Shown here in pieces: positions 1-8,972 of a DNA stretch of 64,000 bases (the first letter of the stretch is position 1; each line of letters starts with the position of its first letter). The stretch covers positions 1 through 64,000 of the forward strand of contig JACJJM010000002.1 in NCBI GenBank assembly GCA_016900015.1. Direction: 5' to 3'. The translations under genes and the position numbers were made by a program. Source of the stretch: Phocaeicola coprophilus. GTDB taxonomy: Bacteria; Bacteroidota; Bacteroidia; Bacteroidales; Bacteroidaceae. The notes below the pieces were generated by a model that worked only from the letters and a program-made list of their open reading frames with translations, made no database searches and was not told where the DNA came from.

Positions 1-1295
1 ACTATATACAACCACATCTTTCTAATGGCGGTCATTAGAAATAGTGCTAACTCCGTCTCTAATGACCGATTTGGGTTGAAGTTGTATGCCGCCGCAGCCA
101 GAAGGGCATTCACGGCATCTCCGAACACCCCTTTATAGAAGTTGCGTCCTAAACGGAAGTCTGATTTCATGTGTGCGATAGTAGGTTCGATTCCTGCACG
201 CTTGCAGAAGAGCCTGTGTTTCTTTCTTCGTGTGTGGTAACTGTCTTTTTTATGGGGAGCATCCGGTATCAGTATTTGCGTCCCGTTGACTTCTTTCTTT
301 CCCCTGTATCCCCTGTCTCCAGCCAGCCTCCCGACCTTTTTCCCGGTAATGCGTTCCACCTGCAAAAGCGACTCTTCAATGGTATGCCCGTCATATTCGT
401 TCCGAAAGGACCTGGCCCCCAGGATTATCCCGGTAATCGAGCGGATGATTGAGACCTTGTTCCCGAACTCGTACTTCTTGTGCTCCTTGCCCTTGCTGAT
501 GCACTGTACCTCCGGTTCATGCAGGGAATAGATCTTCTTCCGGGAACAGCGTTTCTGTGAAAGCACCCGTTCAAAGAGGCTGAGCAGGGAGTCGTAGTCA
601 TGGTTCCCCGCCAGGTTGCGTTTCAATTCCCTGACAAGCCTTCCCGCAATGGTGCGCAGCCGCCTGTCCGCCTTCAAGGCCTTGGCGCGGTTCTTCGGAT
701 GGTTGCGGAAGTGTTGGTCCCGGTAAATCCTCTTGAGGACGAAAGTGTAGCTCTGGCGCAAGGGAAGACCCAGGGTTTTCACGATGGACAACACTTTGCG
801 GACAATCTTTTTATGCAACTTCTCGTCCGTGGGGTAAGTCACGTTCTTTTCCTGCACGGTGGAGTCGATGAAGGCCATCCCGTGATGGTCACGGTCATCA
901 TCTTCCTGGTTGACACGGATGCTTTCCGACAAAATCAGTTCCATGCCTTTCTCGCCGATACGCTTGCGGAAATGCACCAGTTCGCTCGCATTGCAGGGAA
1001 AGGATGGCGTGAACTCAAACATCCCGCAAAAATACTGGTAATAAGCGTTCTCGCTCCATTGCTCCACCACCGATTCATCCGACAGGTTGCGCACGTGCTT
1101 AAGAATCAGAAGGCCGCACATCAAACGTATCGGCTTTGCAGGACGTCCGTTGTCCGCACTGTATAACGGAGAAAAGGAGGCTTCAAAACGCTGCCAGTCA
1201 ATCTTGTCGGCGAGCAGATACAAGGGATGTTTGGGGTTCAGTTGGTCTGCCAACGAACTGAACAATGAGGGCTGGGGACAGGTCTTGTTTATCAT
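1..1295 (-). CDS. IS5-type DDE transposase, C-terminus cut by window edge
   Basis: The reverse strand stays open from an ATG at 1295-1293 to the window edge, giving over 430 codons without a stop. The protein has the layout of IS5/IS1182-type transposases: an N-terminal helical region, then FIDSTVQEKN (first catalytic Asp), a Lys/Arg-rich middle part, AGDRGYRGKKE (second Asp) and GIEPTIAHMKSDFRLGRNF (catalytic Glu). It would cut and rejoin the ends of the insertion sequence. The reading frame looks intact, so the copy may be active. A perfect inverted repeat sits 3 bases before the start codon. The distal end of the element lies outside the window, so terminal repeats and target duplication cannot be checked here. 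Confidence 0.88.
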   Translation of the reverse strand, partial: MINKTCPQPSLFSSLADQLNPKHPLYLLADKIDWQRFEASFSPLYSADNGRPAKPIRLMCGLLILKHVRNLSDESVVEQWSENAYYQYFCGMFEFTPSFPCNASELVHFRKRIGEKGMELILSESIRVNQEDDDRDHHGMAFIDSTVQEKNVTYPTDEKLHKKIVRKVLSIVKTLGLPLRQSYTFVLKRIYRDQHFRNHPKNRAKALKADRRLRTIAGRLVRELKRNLAGNHDYDSLLSLFERVLSQKRCSRKKIYSLHEPEVQCISKGKEHKKYEFGNKVSIIRSITGIILGARSFRNEYDGHTIEESLLQVERITGKKVGRLAGDRGYRGKKEVNGTQILIPDAPHKKDSYHTRRKKHRLFCKRAGIEPTIAHMKSDFRLGRNFYKGVFGDAVNALLAAAAYNFNPNRSLETELALFLMTAIRKMWLYI

Positions 1296-1298
1296 ATA

Positions 1299-1340
1299 AT
1301 CTGCAAGTTTTCAACCGTAAAGGTACAAAAACTTGCAGAT
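1299..1340. repeat. 13-bp perfect inverted repeat before the transposase start
   Basis: ATCTGCAAGTTTT (1299-1311) is the exact reverse complement of 1328-1340, with a 16-base spacer. On the transposase strand it forms a hairpin that ends 3 bases before the start codon. It could be part of the element's end or an RNA fold that limits transposase translation from outside promoters; both readings are inference. Confidence 0.7.
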
Positions 1341-1407
1341 ATCTCAAAGTAAATCATATATTAATCTGTTGATTATTAATTAGTAACGCATCTTTTAAGG
1401 GACGACT

Positions 1408-1445
1408 AACTACTATGATTAGTTTATAAACTATAAAATATAGTT
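1408..1445. promoter_or_regulatory. Twin 17-bp palindromic operators for the BlaI-like repressor
   Basis: Two 17-bp dyads share the form AACTA-N7-TAGTT: 1408-1424 and 1429-1445. The second is the better palindrome (AACTATA/TATAGTT arms). Their centres (1416 and 1437) are 21 bp apart, two helical turns, so dimers would bind on the same face. They lie 25-62 bases before the blaI-like start. BlaI/MecI repressors bind short dyads of this kind and autoregulate; binding here is inferred. Confidence 0.6.
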
Positions 1446-1469
1446 CTTTGTAGAAAACAATGCACAATT

Positions 1470-1832
1470 ATGAAAGGATTGACCGCAAAAGAAGAAGAGG
1501 TGATGGGCTATTTCTGGGAGAAAGGCCCGTTGTTTGTGAAGCAGTTGCTGGAGTTTTATGAGGCGCCGCGTCCTCATTTCAATACGCTTTCCACTATCGT
1601 GCGCGGCTTGGAGGAGAAGGGATACCTCGCCCATACGGCATACGGTAACACCTACCAATATTATGCCATCGTCTCGGCTGATGATTTTAAGCGGCGGACA
1701 CTGAAAGGCATTATCAGCAAGTATTTCAACAATTCCTATCTGAGTGTCGTCTCTTCGCTGGTGAAGGAGGAGAAAATATCAGTCGAAGAGCTGAAACGAC
1801 TGATAGAAGAAGTCGAGAAGTCCAATCGTTAA
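1470..1832 (+). CDS. BlaI/MecI-family transcriptional repressor
   Basis: A 120-residue protein of typical BlaI/MecI length. Residues 1-75 form the winged helix (MKGLTAKEEEVMGYFWEKG..., recognition-helix region around NTLSTIVRGLEEKGYL), and the rest is the helical dimerisation tail. Such repressors dimerise on palindromic operators and are released when a partner M56 membrane protease signals cleavage. That partner is the next gene, 11 bases downstream. Two matching dyads lie just upstream, so autoregulation of the pair is likely. The inducing signal is unknown: no beta-lactamase gene is adjacent, and in Bacteroidetes such pairs often control genes other than resistance. Confidence 0.9.
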   Translation: MKGLTAKEEEVMGYFWEKGPLFVKQLLEFYEAPRPHFNTLSTIVRGLEEKGYLAHTAYGNTYQYYAIVSADDFKRRTLKGIISKYFNNSYLSVVSSLVKEEKISVEELKRLIEEVEKSNR

Positions 1833-1843
1833 CCTCTGTACTT

Positions 1844-3610
1844 ATGGGAGCATTTTTAGCTTATGTCATTCAGTCGTCTCTATGCTTGGCATTGCTGTTT
1901 GTCGGCTATCGTCTGCTGCGTATAAAACGGGAGACATTTTATCGTTTTAATCGCGTTCTGTTGTTGGGCATTTGTGTGTTGTCCTTTTTGCTTCCTTGGT
2001 GGAGCGATATGTGGACGGAGTCTGTATCCACGGTACAGCCATCATCCGGAGAGGGGGATATGTGGCTCGTTTATGCCACCGAAAGTGATGCACCCGGCAT
2101 CCCATCGGCTTCGGCGTTTCCGGCGTGGCAGATGGCAGTCCTTGTCCTCTATGTGCTTGGATGCTGCGTGTTGTTGGTCAAGGATGTTGTCGCTCTGTGG
2201 CAGTTGGGAAAAGTCGTCAGGGGAGGGCGGTATGCTGGACTGGATGAAAAAAGGCGTCTGGTGCTTTATCGGGAGGATATAGCCCCGTTCAGTTGGATGG
2301 GCCATGTGGTGATGTCTGAAGCTGACTGGGAGGCGCACGGTAAATTGATTCTGGCTCATGAGTTGGGGCACATCCGAAGCCGACATTCCTGGGATATGGT
2401 TTTTATCAGCCTTTGTGTGCTGGTGCTGTGGTTCAATCCCTTTATCTGGTTGTTGAAGCGCGAATTGCAGGAGACACACGAGTATGAGGCGGACGAGGCT
2501 GCCTTGCAACAGGGTGTCAAAGAGAAGCAATATCAGTTGTTATTAATAGAAAAAGCTGTCGGCACAAGGCGCTACTCTATGGCCAACAGCTTTAATCACA
2601 GTTCACTAAAAAAACGTATCACTATGATGAAAAAGAAAAAGTCAAGTTCATGGGCCTACGCGAAGTATCTCTACGTGCTTCCGCTGGCTGCTTGTGCGAT
2701 GGCAGCTTTTGCCCGTCCCGAAGTATCGGCTCCATTGGAGCAGATTTCGAATGCCAAAATTACGGACTTTGCCGCAATTTTGGAAATACGAGGTGCAGAA
2801 AAGTCGGACAATCTGGTGGCCATTGACACGGTATCTCCCGCCTCGACACAGGAAGGAGTGTTTGACGTTGTGGAGCAGATGCCCCAATTTCCCGGAGGAA
2901 ATGAGGCCATGATGAAGTTTGTGACACAAAACCTGAAGTACCCCACCGAAGCACATCAGAAGGGTATCCGGGGAAATGTCATCGTGCGCTTCGTCGTGCG
3001 GGAGGACGGGACGGTGACCGACGCGGAAGTCGTGCGCCACGCTGACCCGTTGCTGGAGGCCGAAGCCTTGCGTGTGGTCAGCCTGATGCCCCGCTGGAAG
3101 CCGGGACGGCAGAACGGCAAGGTCGTGCCTGTCCGTTCGTCGCTACCCGTTGTCTTCAGGCTTGACGGAGATTCGACCTCTAAAAGTGTGATGGAGAATG
3201 CTTTTGTCGCCACTGCACAGGCCGTCAAGTCAGAGTCATCCCCATTGTTCGTCATTGACGGGCGCGAAGCCGCGGACGATGCGCTTTCCAAGCTGGCTCC
3301 TGCCGACATCGAGTCCATCAGCATACTGAAGGGCCAGACGGCCAGGGAATTCTACGGCGACCGGGGCGCGGACGGCGTGGTCTTGTTGACGACCAAGCGG
3401 CATGCCGGCACGGGCAAGGGGATGGACAAGGACAAAGCCCTGATACTCTGCGACGGGCAGCCCATCACGGGCGACATGCTTGAAGCCCTGTCGCCGGAAC
3501 GCATCGAGTGCATCGAAGTCATCAAGGATTCGGTCGGACGGGCACGCTATGGTGCGTTCGACCGCGAGGGAGTCATCCTGGTCACACTTAAGAAGAATCC
3601 GGCTGACTGA
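1844..3610 (+). CDS. BlaR1/MecR1-like M56 metallopeptidase fused to TonB-C and two plug-like repeats
   Basis: A 588-residue membrane protein, partner of the BlaI-like repressor. The N-terminal ~300 residues contain about four membrane segments and the M56 zinc motif HELGH at residues 172-176, followed by a further hydrophobic segment near residue 275. Residues ~345-440 are a TonB C-terminal domain (start near MPQFPGGNEAMMKFV, with VIVRFVVREDGTVTDAEV). After it come two similar ~50-residue modules with the signatures DIESISILKGQTAREFYGDR and RIECIEVIKDSVGRARYGA, which resemble the plug segment of SusC-type TonB receptors (consensus ...IESIEVLKDAsAtAIYGsrgAnGVIlItTK). The sensor domain thus seems built from envelope-transport parts rather than a penicillin-binding module. 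GC content rises toward the 3' end. Confidence 0.85.
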   Translation: MGAFLAYVIQSSLCLALLFVGYRLLRIKRETFYRFNRVLLLGICVLSFLLPWWSDMWTESVSTVQPSSGEGDMWLVYATESDAPGIPSASAFPAWQMAVLVLYVLGCCVLLVKDVVALWQLGKVVRGGRYAGLDEKRRLVLYREDIAPFSWMGHVVMSEADWEAHGKLILAHELGHIRSRHSWDMVFISLCVLVLWFNPFIWLLKRELQETHEYEADEAALQQGVKEKQYQLLLIEKAVGTRRYSMANSFNHSSLKKRITMMKKKKSSSWAYAKYLYVLPLAACAMAAFARPEVSAPLEQISNAKITDFAAILEIRGAEKSDNLVAIDTVSPASTQEGVFDVVEQMPQFPGGNEAMMKFVTQNLKYPTEAHQKGIRGNVIVRFVVREDGTVTDAEVVRHADPLLEAEALRVVSLMPRWKPGRQNGKVVPVRSSLPVVFRLDGDSTSKSVMENAFVATAQAVKSESSPLFVIDGREAADDALSKLAPADIESISILKGQTAREFYGDRGADGVVLLTTKRHAGTGKGMDKDKALILCDGQPITGDMLEALSPERIECIEVIKDSVGRARYGAFDREGVILVTLKKNPAD

Positions 3611-3648
3611 AGTCTGTACATACAGCGTTTTAGCCGACAATCATGTAG

Positions 3649-3678
3649 CGGGAGGCAGGTTATTGCCTCCCGTCTTTT
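3649..3678 (+). terminator. Rho-independent terminator after the sensor gene
   Basis: A 9-bp perfect stem (3649-3657 with 3664-3672, CGGGAGGCA/TGCCTCCCG) with a 6-base loop, followed by TCTTTT. It closes the blaI-blaR1-like operon 38 bases after the stop. Confidence 0.85.
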
Positions 3679-3984
3679 GACATTATTTTATAAATCAACG
3701 TATGGTAAGTGAAAGATTCCTTTTGTGGATTATACAAGGTCTCTGTCTGGATTGATACCAATGAGTTATTGCATTATGGCTGTCATTTTTTGGGGAGTGG
3801 CATATAAAGCATCATCCATCTGGAATCGATAAGAATTTATCATGCTATATTCCAAGTATGGTTCTTTCATCTCTTGTCTTTTGGCCCGTCTCTAAGCAGG
3901 ATTGGAGGGCAGACATATGATTAATGAAATTTAAAGGGCGTGTATTTTCAAGGCTTTCATGGATGTCTTGTCGGAAGATTTGTC
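3679..3984. other. Gene-free region before fucI
   Basis: No credible coding frame, RNA gene or repeat was found. It separates the terminated repressor/sensor operon from fucI and probably holds the fucI control region; no regulator gene lies within it. Confidence 0.6.
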
Positions 3985-3992
3985 TACATTTG
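3985..3992 (+). promoter_or_regulatory. Candidate -7 box of fucI
   Basis: TACATTTG matches the Bacteroidetes TAnnTTTG box and lies 52 bases before the fucI start. No TTTG is found at the usual 19-21-base distance upstream, so the call is weak. Confidence 0.4.
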
Positions 3993-4044
3993 TCACGCTG
4001 TAGGCATTAAACTACGGTATTACGAACACTTTAAATATAATACA

Positions 4045-5820
4045 ATGAACAAGTATCCTAAAATCGGTATCCGCCCCGTTATTGATGCGCGCCAGGGCGG
4101 CATCCGTGAGAGTTTGGAAGAAAAGACTATGGCATTAGCCAAGGCCGTAGCGGAGTTAATCACCCGTAATCTGCGCAATGGCGACGGCTCGCCTGTGGAG
4201 TGTGTCATCGCCGATGGTACGATCGGACGTGTGGCCGAGACAGCCGCTTGTGCCGAGAAGTTTGAGCGTGAAGGTGTGGGCTCGAGCATCACTGTGACCT
4301 CCTGCTGGTGCTACGGCTCGGAAACGATGGACATGAATCCTTATTATCCGAAAGCCGTGTGGGGCTTTAACGGAACGGAGCGTCCGGGGGCAGTCTATCT
4401 GGCTGCTGTATTGGCTGCACATGCGCAAAAAGGATTACCCGCTTTTGGCATTTACGGACATGATGTGCAGGATTTGCCTGACAACACAATCCCGGCTGAC
4501 GTTGCTGAGAAAATCCTCCGCTTTGCACGTGCTGCGCAAGCCGTAGCCACCATGCGCGGAAAGTCCTACTTGTCAATGGGTAGCGTGGCAATGGGTATTG
4601 CCGGTTCGATTGTGAATCCCGATTTCTTGCAGGAATATCTGGGTATCCGTGCCGAGTCGGTTGACTTGACTGAAATTCTCCGCCGTATCGACGAGGGCAT
4701 TTATGACAAGGATGAGTTTGCCAAGGCAATGGCTTGGACAGAAAAATATTGTAAACCCAATGAAGGTGAAGACATCGGCAACCGCTCGGAGAAGAAGAAA
4801 GACCGTGCAGGTAAAGATGCCGACTGGGAGTTTGTTGTGAAGATGACCATCATCATGCGTGACTTGATGCGGGGCAATCCGCGTCTGCGTGAGGCTGGTT
4901 TCAAGGAAGAGGCGTTGGGACACAATGCTATCGCCGCCGGATTCCAGGGACAACGCCAATGGACGGACTTTAAGCCGAACGGCGACTTTTCGGAAGCACT
5001 TCTCAACACATCGTTTGACTGGAACGGCATTCGTGAAGCTTTCGTCGTGGCTACGGAAAATGATTGCTGCAACGGTATCGCCATGCTTTTCGGTCATCTG
5101 TTGACCAATAGGGGACAAATCTTCTCCGATGTGCGTACGTATTGGAGTCCTGAAGCTGTGAAGCGTGTGACCGGTAAGGAGTTGACAGGACGTGCAGCCG
5201 GTGGTATTATCCATTTGATTAATTCCGGAGCGACAACGTTGGATGGTACAGGACGTGCTTGTGATGCAGAGGGCAATCCTGTGATGAAGCAACCGTGGGA
5301 CTTGACGGAAAAAGATGTGGAGGACTGTCTGGCTGCTACGACTTGGTATCCGGCCAACCGTGATTATTTCCGCGGTGGAGGTTTCTCTTCGAACTTCCTC
5401 ACTCGTGGAGGTATGCCGGTGACGATGAGCCGTGTGAATCTGATTAAAGGTCTGGGTCCTGTACTCCAGATTGCAGAAGGATGGACGGTTGACATTGATC
5501 CGGAAATTCACAAGGTGCTTAATATGCGTACCGACCCGACATGGCCGACGACATGGTTTGTTCCTCGTCTATGTGACAAACCTGCATTCCGTGATGTTTA
5601 TTCCGTCATGAACAATTGGGGTGCCAACCACGGAGCTATCAGTTATGGTCATATCGGTCAAGACCTGATTACATTGGCTTCCATGCTGCGTATTCCTGTC
5701 TGCATGCATAATGTGGAGGAGGACAAGATCTTCCGTCCTGCGGCTTGGAATGCATTCGGTATGGACAAAGAGGGTGCTGATTATCGTGCATGTGCCGCTT
5801 ACGGCCCGTTATATAAATGA
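4045..5820 (+). CDS. fucI: L-fucose isomerase
   Basis: Converts L-fucose to L-fuculose (and D-arabinose to D-ribulose) in the cytoplasm, the first step of fucose use. Starting at the ATG at 4045 gives 591 residues, the length of the E. coli enzyme; an in-frame upstream start at 3940 would add a tail that does not look like the family. The manganese ligands are in place: Glu338 in [10 protein letters not shown], Asp362 in [12 protein letters not shown] and His529 in [13 protein letters not shown]. The stop codon overlaps the start of the fucose permease gene by 4 bases, so uptake and isomerisation are co-expressed. The kinase (fucK), aldolase (fucA) and regulator (fucR) are not in this window. 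Confidence 0.96.
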   Translation: MNKYPKIGIRPVIDARQGGIRESLEEKTMALAKAVAELITRNLRNGDGSPVECVIADGTIGRVAETAACAEKFEREGVGSSITVTSCWCYGSETMDMNPYYPKAVWGFNGTERPGAVYLAAVLAAHAQKGLPAFGIYGHDVQDLPDNTIPADVAEKILRFARAAQAVATMRGKSYLSMGSVAMGIAGSIVNPDFLQEYLGIRAESVDLTEILRRIDEGIYDKDEFAKAMAWTEKYCKPNEGEDIGNRSEKKKDRAGKDADWEFVVKMTIIMRDLMRGNPRLREAGFKEEALGHNAIAAGFQGQRQWTDFKPNGDFSEALLNTSFDWNGIREAFVVATENDCCNGIAMLFGHLLTNRGQIFSDVRTYWSPEAVKRVTGKELTGRAAGGIIHLINSGATTLDGTGRACDAEGNPVMKQPWDLTEKDVEDCLAATTWYPANRDYFRGGGFSSNFLTRGGMPVTMSRVNLIKGLGPVLQIAEGWTVDIDPEIHKVLNMRTDPTWPTTWFVPRLCDKPAFRDVYSVMNNWGANHGAISYGHIGQDLITLASMLRIPVCMHNVEEDKIFRPAAWNAFGMDKEGADYRACAAYGPLYK

Positions 5821-7139
5821 TTCTTATGAAGTCCTCTGAAAAGACTTCCATATTACATAAGGATGGGGTGAGCTTCGTGCTCCCCTTCATCCTTATCACT
5901 TCTTGTTTCGCATTGTGGGGATTTGCCAATGACATCACCAATCCGATGGTCAAGGCCTTCTCCAAGATCTTCCGTATGAGTGTGACTGATGGTGCGCTGG
6001 TGCAGGTAGCTTTTTATGGTGGTTATTTTGCCATGGCTTTTCCGGCTGCCATTTTTATTCGTCGTTACTCCTACAAAGCCGGCATCTTGTTGGGGCTGGG
6101 ACTTTATGCCATTGGGGCGTTTCTCTTCTTTCCTGCCAAAGTGATAGGTGAGTATGGCTATTTCCTGTTGGCTTATTTCATTTTGACCTGTGGCTTGTCT
6201 TTCTTGGAGACCAGTGCCAATCCTTACATTCTTTCCATGGGGACGGAGGAGACGGCCACTCGCAGGCTCAATCTGGCACAGTCATTCAATCCGATGGGTT
6301 CACTGCTGGGCATGTATGTGGCAATGAATTTCATCCAGGCGAAGCTCAATCCGATGGACAGCGAAGCTCGTGCCCTGCTTGACGATGCGGAATTCAATGC
6401 CTTGAAGGATGCTGATCTTTCCACGCTTATCGCTCCCTATCTGGCTATCGGCGTGGTGATAGCTGTCATGTTTTGTATCATTCTGTTTGCCAAGATGCCG
6501 AAGAACGGCGACCAGTCGCATGGCATTAACTTCGGCCCGACGATGAGACGTCTCATTCATTTGAAAAACTATCGGGAAGGGGTAGTGGCACAGTTTTTCT
6601 ATGTAGGAGCACAAATCATGTGCTGGACTTTCATCATCCAATATGGCACGCACTATTTCATGCTGGAAGGTATGGATGAACGTTCGGCTGAGGTACTCTC
6701 GCAGCAATATAACATTTATGCAATGATTTTGTTTTGTTGCAGTCGTTTCATTTGCACGTTCCTGTTGCGCTACCTGAATCCGGGACAGTTGCTCATGGTG
6801 TTGGCCGTGTGTGCAGGATTGCTTACGTTAGGTGTCATCGGTTTGCAAAATCGTTATGGGGTCTATTGCTTGGTGGGTGTGTCGGGATGCATGTCGCTAA
6901 TGTTCCCGACCATTTATGGTATAGCCTTGCGAGGGTTGGGCGACGATGCCAAGTTCGGTGCTGCCGGACTGATTATGGCGATTCTGGGCGGTTCGGTGCT
7001 TCCGCCAGTCCAGGCATCCATCATTGACATGGGGCAAGTAGCCGGTTTCCCGGCAGTCAATCTCTCGTTTGTCTTGCCGCTGATATGTTTTGTAGTGGTG
7101 GCTGTCTATGGTTATCGTACTTACAGGCTGAAAGTTTAG
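5817..7139 (+). CDS. fucP: L-fucose:H+ symporter, MFS superfamily
   Basis: A 440-residue inner-membrane carrier with about 12 hydrophobic segments, belonging to the FHS/FucP branch of the major facilitator superfamily. Recognisable stretches include [19 protein letters not shown] near the N-terminus and [20 protein letters not shown] after the second helix, and the late [20 protein letters not shown] segment. It is predicted to import L-fucose with protons. The start ATG (5817) overlaps the fucI stop (ATGA); a second ATG at 5826 would also fit. Direct coupling to fucI supports fucose as substrate. Confidence 0.93.
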   Translation: MILMKSSEKTSILHKDGVSFVLPFILITSCFALWGFANDITNPMVKAFSKIFRMSVTDGALVQVAFYGGYFAMAFPAAIFIRRYSYKAGILLGLGLYAIGAFLFFPAKVIGEYGYFLLAYFILTCGLSFLETSANPYILSMGTEETATRRLNLAQSFNPMGSLLGMYVAMNFIQAKLNPMDSEARALLDDAEFNALKDADLSTLIAPYLAIGVVIAVMFCIILFAKMPKNGDQSHGINFGPTMRRLIHLKNYREGVVAQFFYVGAQIMCWTFIIQYGTHYFMLEGMDERSAEVLSQQYNIYAMILFCCSRFICTFLLRYLNPGQLLMVLAVCAGLLTLGVIGLQNRYGVYCLVGVSGCMSLMFPTIYGIALRGLGDDAKFGAAGLIMAILGGSVLPPVQASIIDMGQVAGFPAVNLSFVLPLICFVVVAVYGYRTYRLKV

Positions 7140-7169
7140 TCCGAGAAACAGTATATTCGGTAATGGTGG

Positions 7170-7208
7170 CAAAGCCTTCGCACATGTTCTTCATGAGCGG
7201 AGGCTTTG
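7170..7208 (+). terminator. Long hairpin after fucP
   Basis: A 17-bp stem with one mismatch (7170-7186 with 7192-7208) and a 5-base loop starts 31 bases after the fucP stop. There is no clear T-run, so it may terminate inefficiently or protect the 3' end of the transcript. Confidence 0.65.
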
Positions 7209-7289
7209 TCATATTGTAAGGTGTGGATTATGTATAATGTATTACAAAGGTGGATCGATGTCTTTTTGTTATAAAAATATGGGCTTATG

Positions 7290-7321
7290 TTTGGTTGATG
7301 TGGGGAGTTTGCTTACATTTG
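7290..7321 (+). promoter_or_regulatory. Promoter of the glutamine synthetase gene
   Basis: TTTG at 7290-7293, a 20-base spacer, and TACATTTG at 7314-7321: a full match to the Bacteroidetes -33/-7 consensus. Transcription would start near 7328, about 32 bases before the ATG. Confidence 0.75.
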
Positions 7322-7359
7322 CCTCGTCAGACATCAATATCATAAAAAGCACCTAAACT

Positions 7360-8871
7360 ATGAACAAAGAAATCGAGATGAACGCCAATCCCCTCGTGGT
7401 GTTCTTGCAGAAGCCGGCCGCAGAGTTTACCAAAGCCGACATTCTGAACTATATCCAGGAAAAAGAAATCCGCATGGTGAACTTCATGTATCCGGCAGAA
7501 GACGGACGCATGAAAACGCTGAATTTCATGATTAACAATCGTGAGTATTTGGAAACTATCTTGACGACAGGCGAACGGGTAGACGGTTCGAGCCTGTTCC
7601 CCTCTTTCATTGAGGCTGGCAACAGCGACCTGTATGTTATCCCGCGTTTTTGTACGGCCTTTGTCGATCCGTTCGCCGAGATTCCCACGCTGTGCATGCT
7701 TTGCGACTATTTCGATAAGGAAGGCCGTTTCCTCGACTGTTCGCCCCAGCAGACCTTGCGCCGTGCAGCCCATGCATTTACGGAAGCCACAGGCATGACG
7801 TTTGAGGCGATGGGCGAGTTGGAATACTATGTCATCGCGGAGGATGACGGACTGTTCCCGGCTACAGACCAACGTGGCTATCATGAATCAGGCCCGTATG
7901 CCAAGTTCAATGAGTTCCGCAAGAAATGTATGTCCTACATCGCCCAGACCGGTGGGCAAATCAAGTATGGACACAGCGAAGTGGGTAACTTCACGCTCGA
8001 TGGAAAGGTTTATGAGCAGAACGAAATAGAGTTTCTCCCTAATCCTGTGGAATCGGCTGCCAATCAGCTGATGCTTGCCAAGTGGGTCATTCGTAATCTG
8101 GCCAATCAATACGGACTTGATGTCACTTTCGCTCCGAAGATTACGACGGGAAAAGCCGGTTCGGGACTGCACATCCACATGCGCATGATGAAGGACGGTC
8201 ACAACTGTATGCTCCGCGACGGCGTGCTTTCCGAGGAAGCTCGTCGTGCCATCGCCGGCATGATGGTGCTTGCACCCTCCATCACGGCATTTGGTAACAA
8301 GAATCCCATGTCATACTTCCGCCTGGTGCCCCATCAGGAAGCGCCTACCAACGTCTGCTGGGGAGACCGCAACCGTTCCGTGCTCGTACGCGTGCCGTTG
8401 GGATGGACTGCCGGGGTGGATATGAGTGCTCAGGCCAATCCGTTGGAAATGCCGCATCACTATGACACTACGCAGAAACAGACCGTCGAGATGCGTTCAC
8501 CCGATGGTTCGGCTGACATCTACCAACTGATGGCCGGACTCTGTGTCGCTTGCCGATATGGCTTGGAACTCCCCAAAGAGGAGGCATTGCGTATCGCCGA
8601 AGACAAATATGTCAATGTGGATATACATAAGGAAGAGAATAAGGCCAAGCTTGAAGCTTTGGAGCAACTGCCTGTCTGCTGCGCCGATTCGGCTGCTTGC
8701 CTCGAACGTCAACGCGCTTTCTACGAGCAGGCTGGTGTGTTCAGTCCCCGCATGCTCGACGGCATTATCCGTGCCTTGCGTGCCTTTGACGACCGCGATC
8801 TGCATGCCGCGGCCAGCCGGGACAACAATCAGATGCTGACGCTCGTGCGCCGCTTCTTCCACTGTGGATAA
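7360..8871 (+). CDS. GSI-like glutamine synthetase
   Basis: Predicted to make glutamine from glutamate, ammonia and ATP. It is 503 residues long, slightly longer than enterobacterial GSI (469) and far shorter than the GSIII of Bacteroides (about 730). Family landmarks are visible: an N-terminal beta-grasp part with GERVDGSSLF, the first metal-site motif GELEYYVI, GSGLHIHMRM (ATP/metal site) and NRSVLVRVP (substrate arginine). The usual NLYxLPPEE adenylylation loop with its Tyr is not evident near the C-terminus, so control by adenylylation is doubtful. It has its own promoter and terminator, so it is monocistronic. Some GSI-like proteins act on other amines; activity on ammonia is inferred. 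Confidence 0.88.
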   Translation: MNKEIEMNANPLVVFLQKPAAEFTKADILNYIQEKEIRMVNFMYPAEDGRMKTLNFMINNREYLETILTTGERVDGSSLFPSFIEAGNSDLYVIPRFCTAFVDPFAEIPTLCMLCDYFDKEGRFLDCSPQQTLRRAAHAFTEATGMTFEAMGELEYYVIAEDDGLFPATDQRGYHESGPYAKFNEFRKKCMSYIAQTGGQIKYGHSEVGNFTLDGKVYEQNEIEFLPNPVESAANQLMLAKWVIRNLANQYGLDVTFAPKITTGKAGSGLHIHMRMMKDGHNCMLRDGVLSEEARRAIAGMMVLAPSITAFGNKNPMSYFRLVPHQEAPTNVCWGDRNRSVLVRVPLGWTAGVDMSAQANPLEMPHHYDTTQKQTVEMRSPDGSADIYQLMAGLCVACRYGLELPKEEALRIAEDKYVNVDIHKEENKAKLEALEQLPVCCADSAACLERQRAFYEQAGVFSPRMLDGIIRALRAFDDRDLHAAASRDNNQMLTLVRRFFHCG

Positions 8872-8900
8872 TTGGAATTTCCGGTAAGTATAGACAACAC

Positions 8901-8948
8901 AATCCCTGCAAGGACGTGACTGTACGTCGGCCTTGCAGGGATTTTTTT
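8901..8948 (+). terminator. Terminator after glutamine synthetase
   Basis: A 13-bp perfect stem (8901-8913 with 8931-8943) followed by a run of T. It lies between convergent genes and may also serve the recombinase gene on the other strand. Confidence 0.85.
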
Positions 8949-8972
8949 CGCTCCTGTCGGGGGAGAGGCGGC

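Noticed and set aside
600-1166. Plus-strand open frame of 188 codons
   Set aside because: It is antisense to the transposase, whose motifs are clear on the minus strand.
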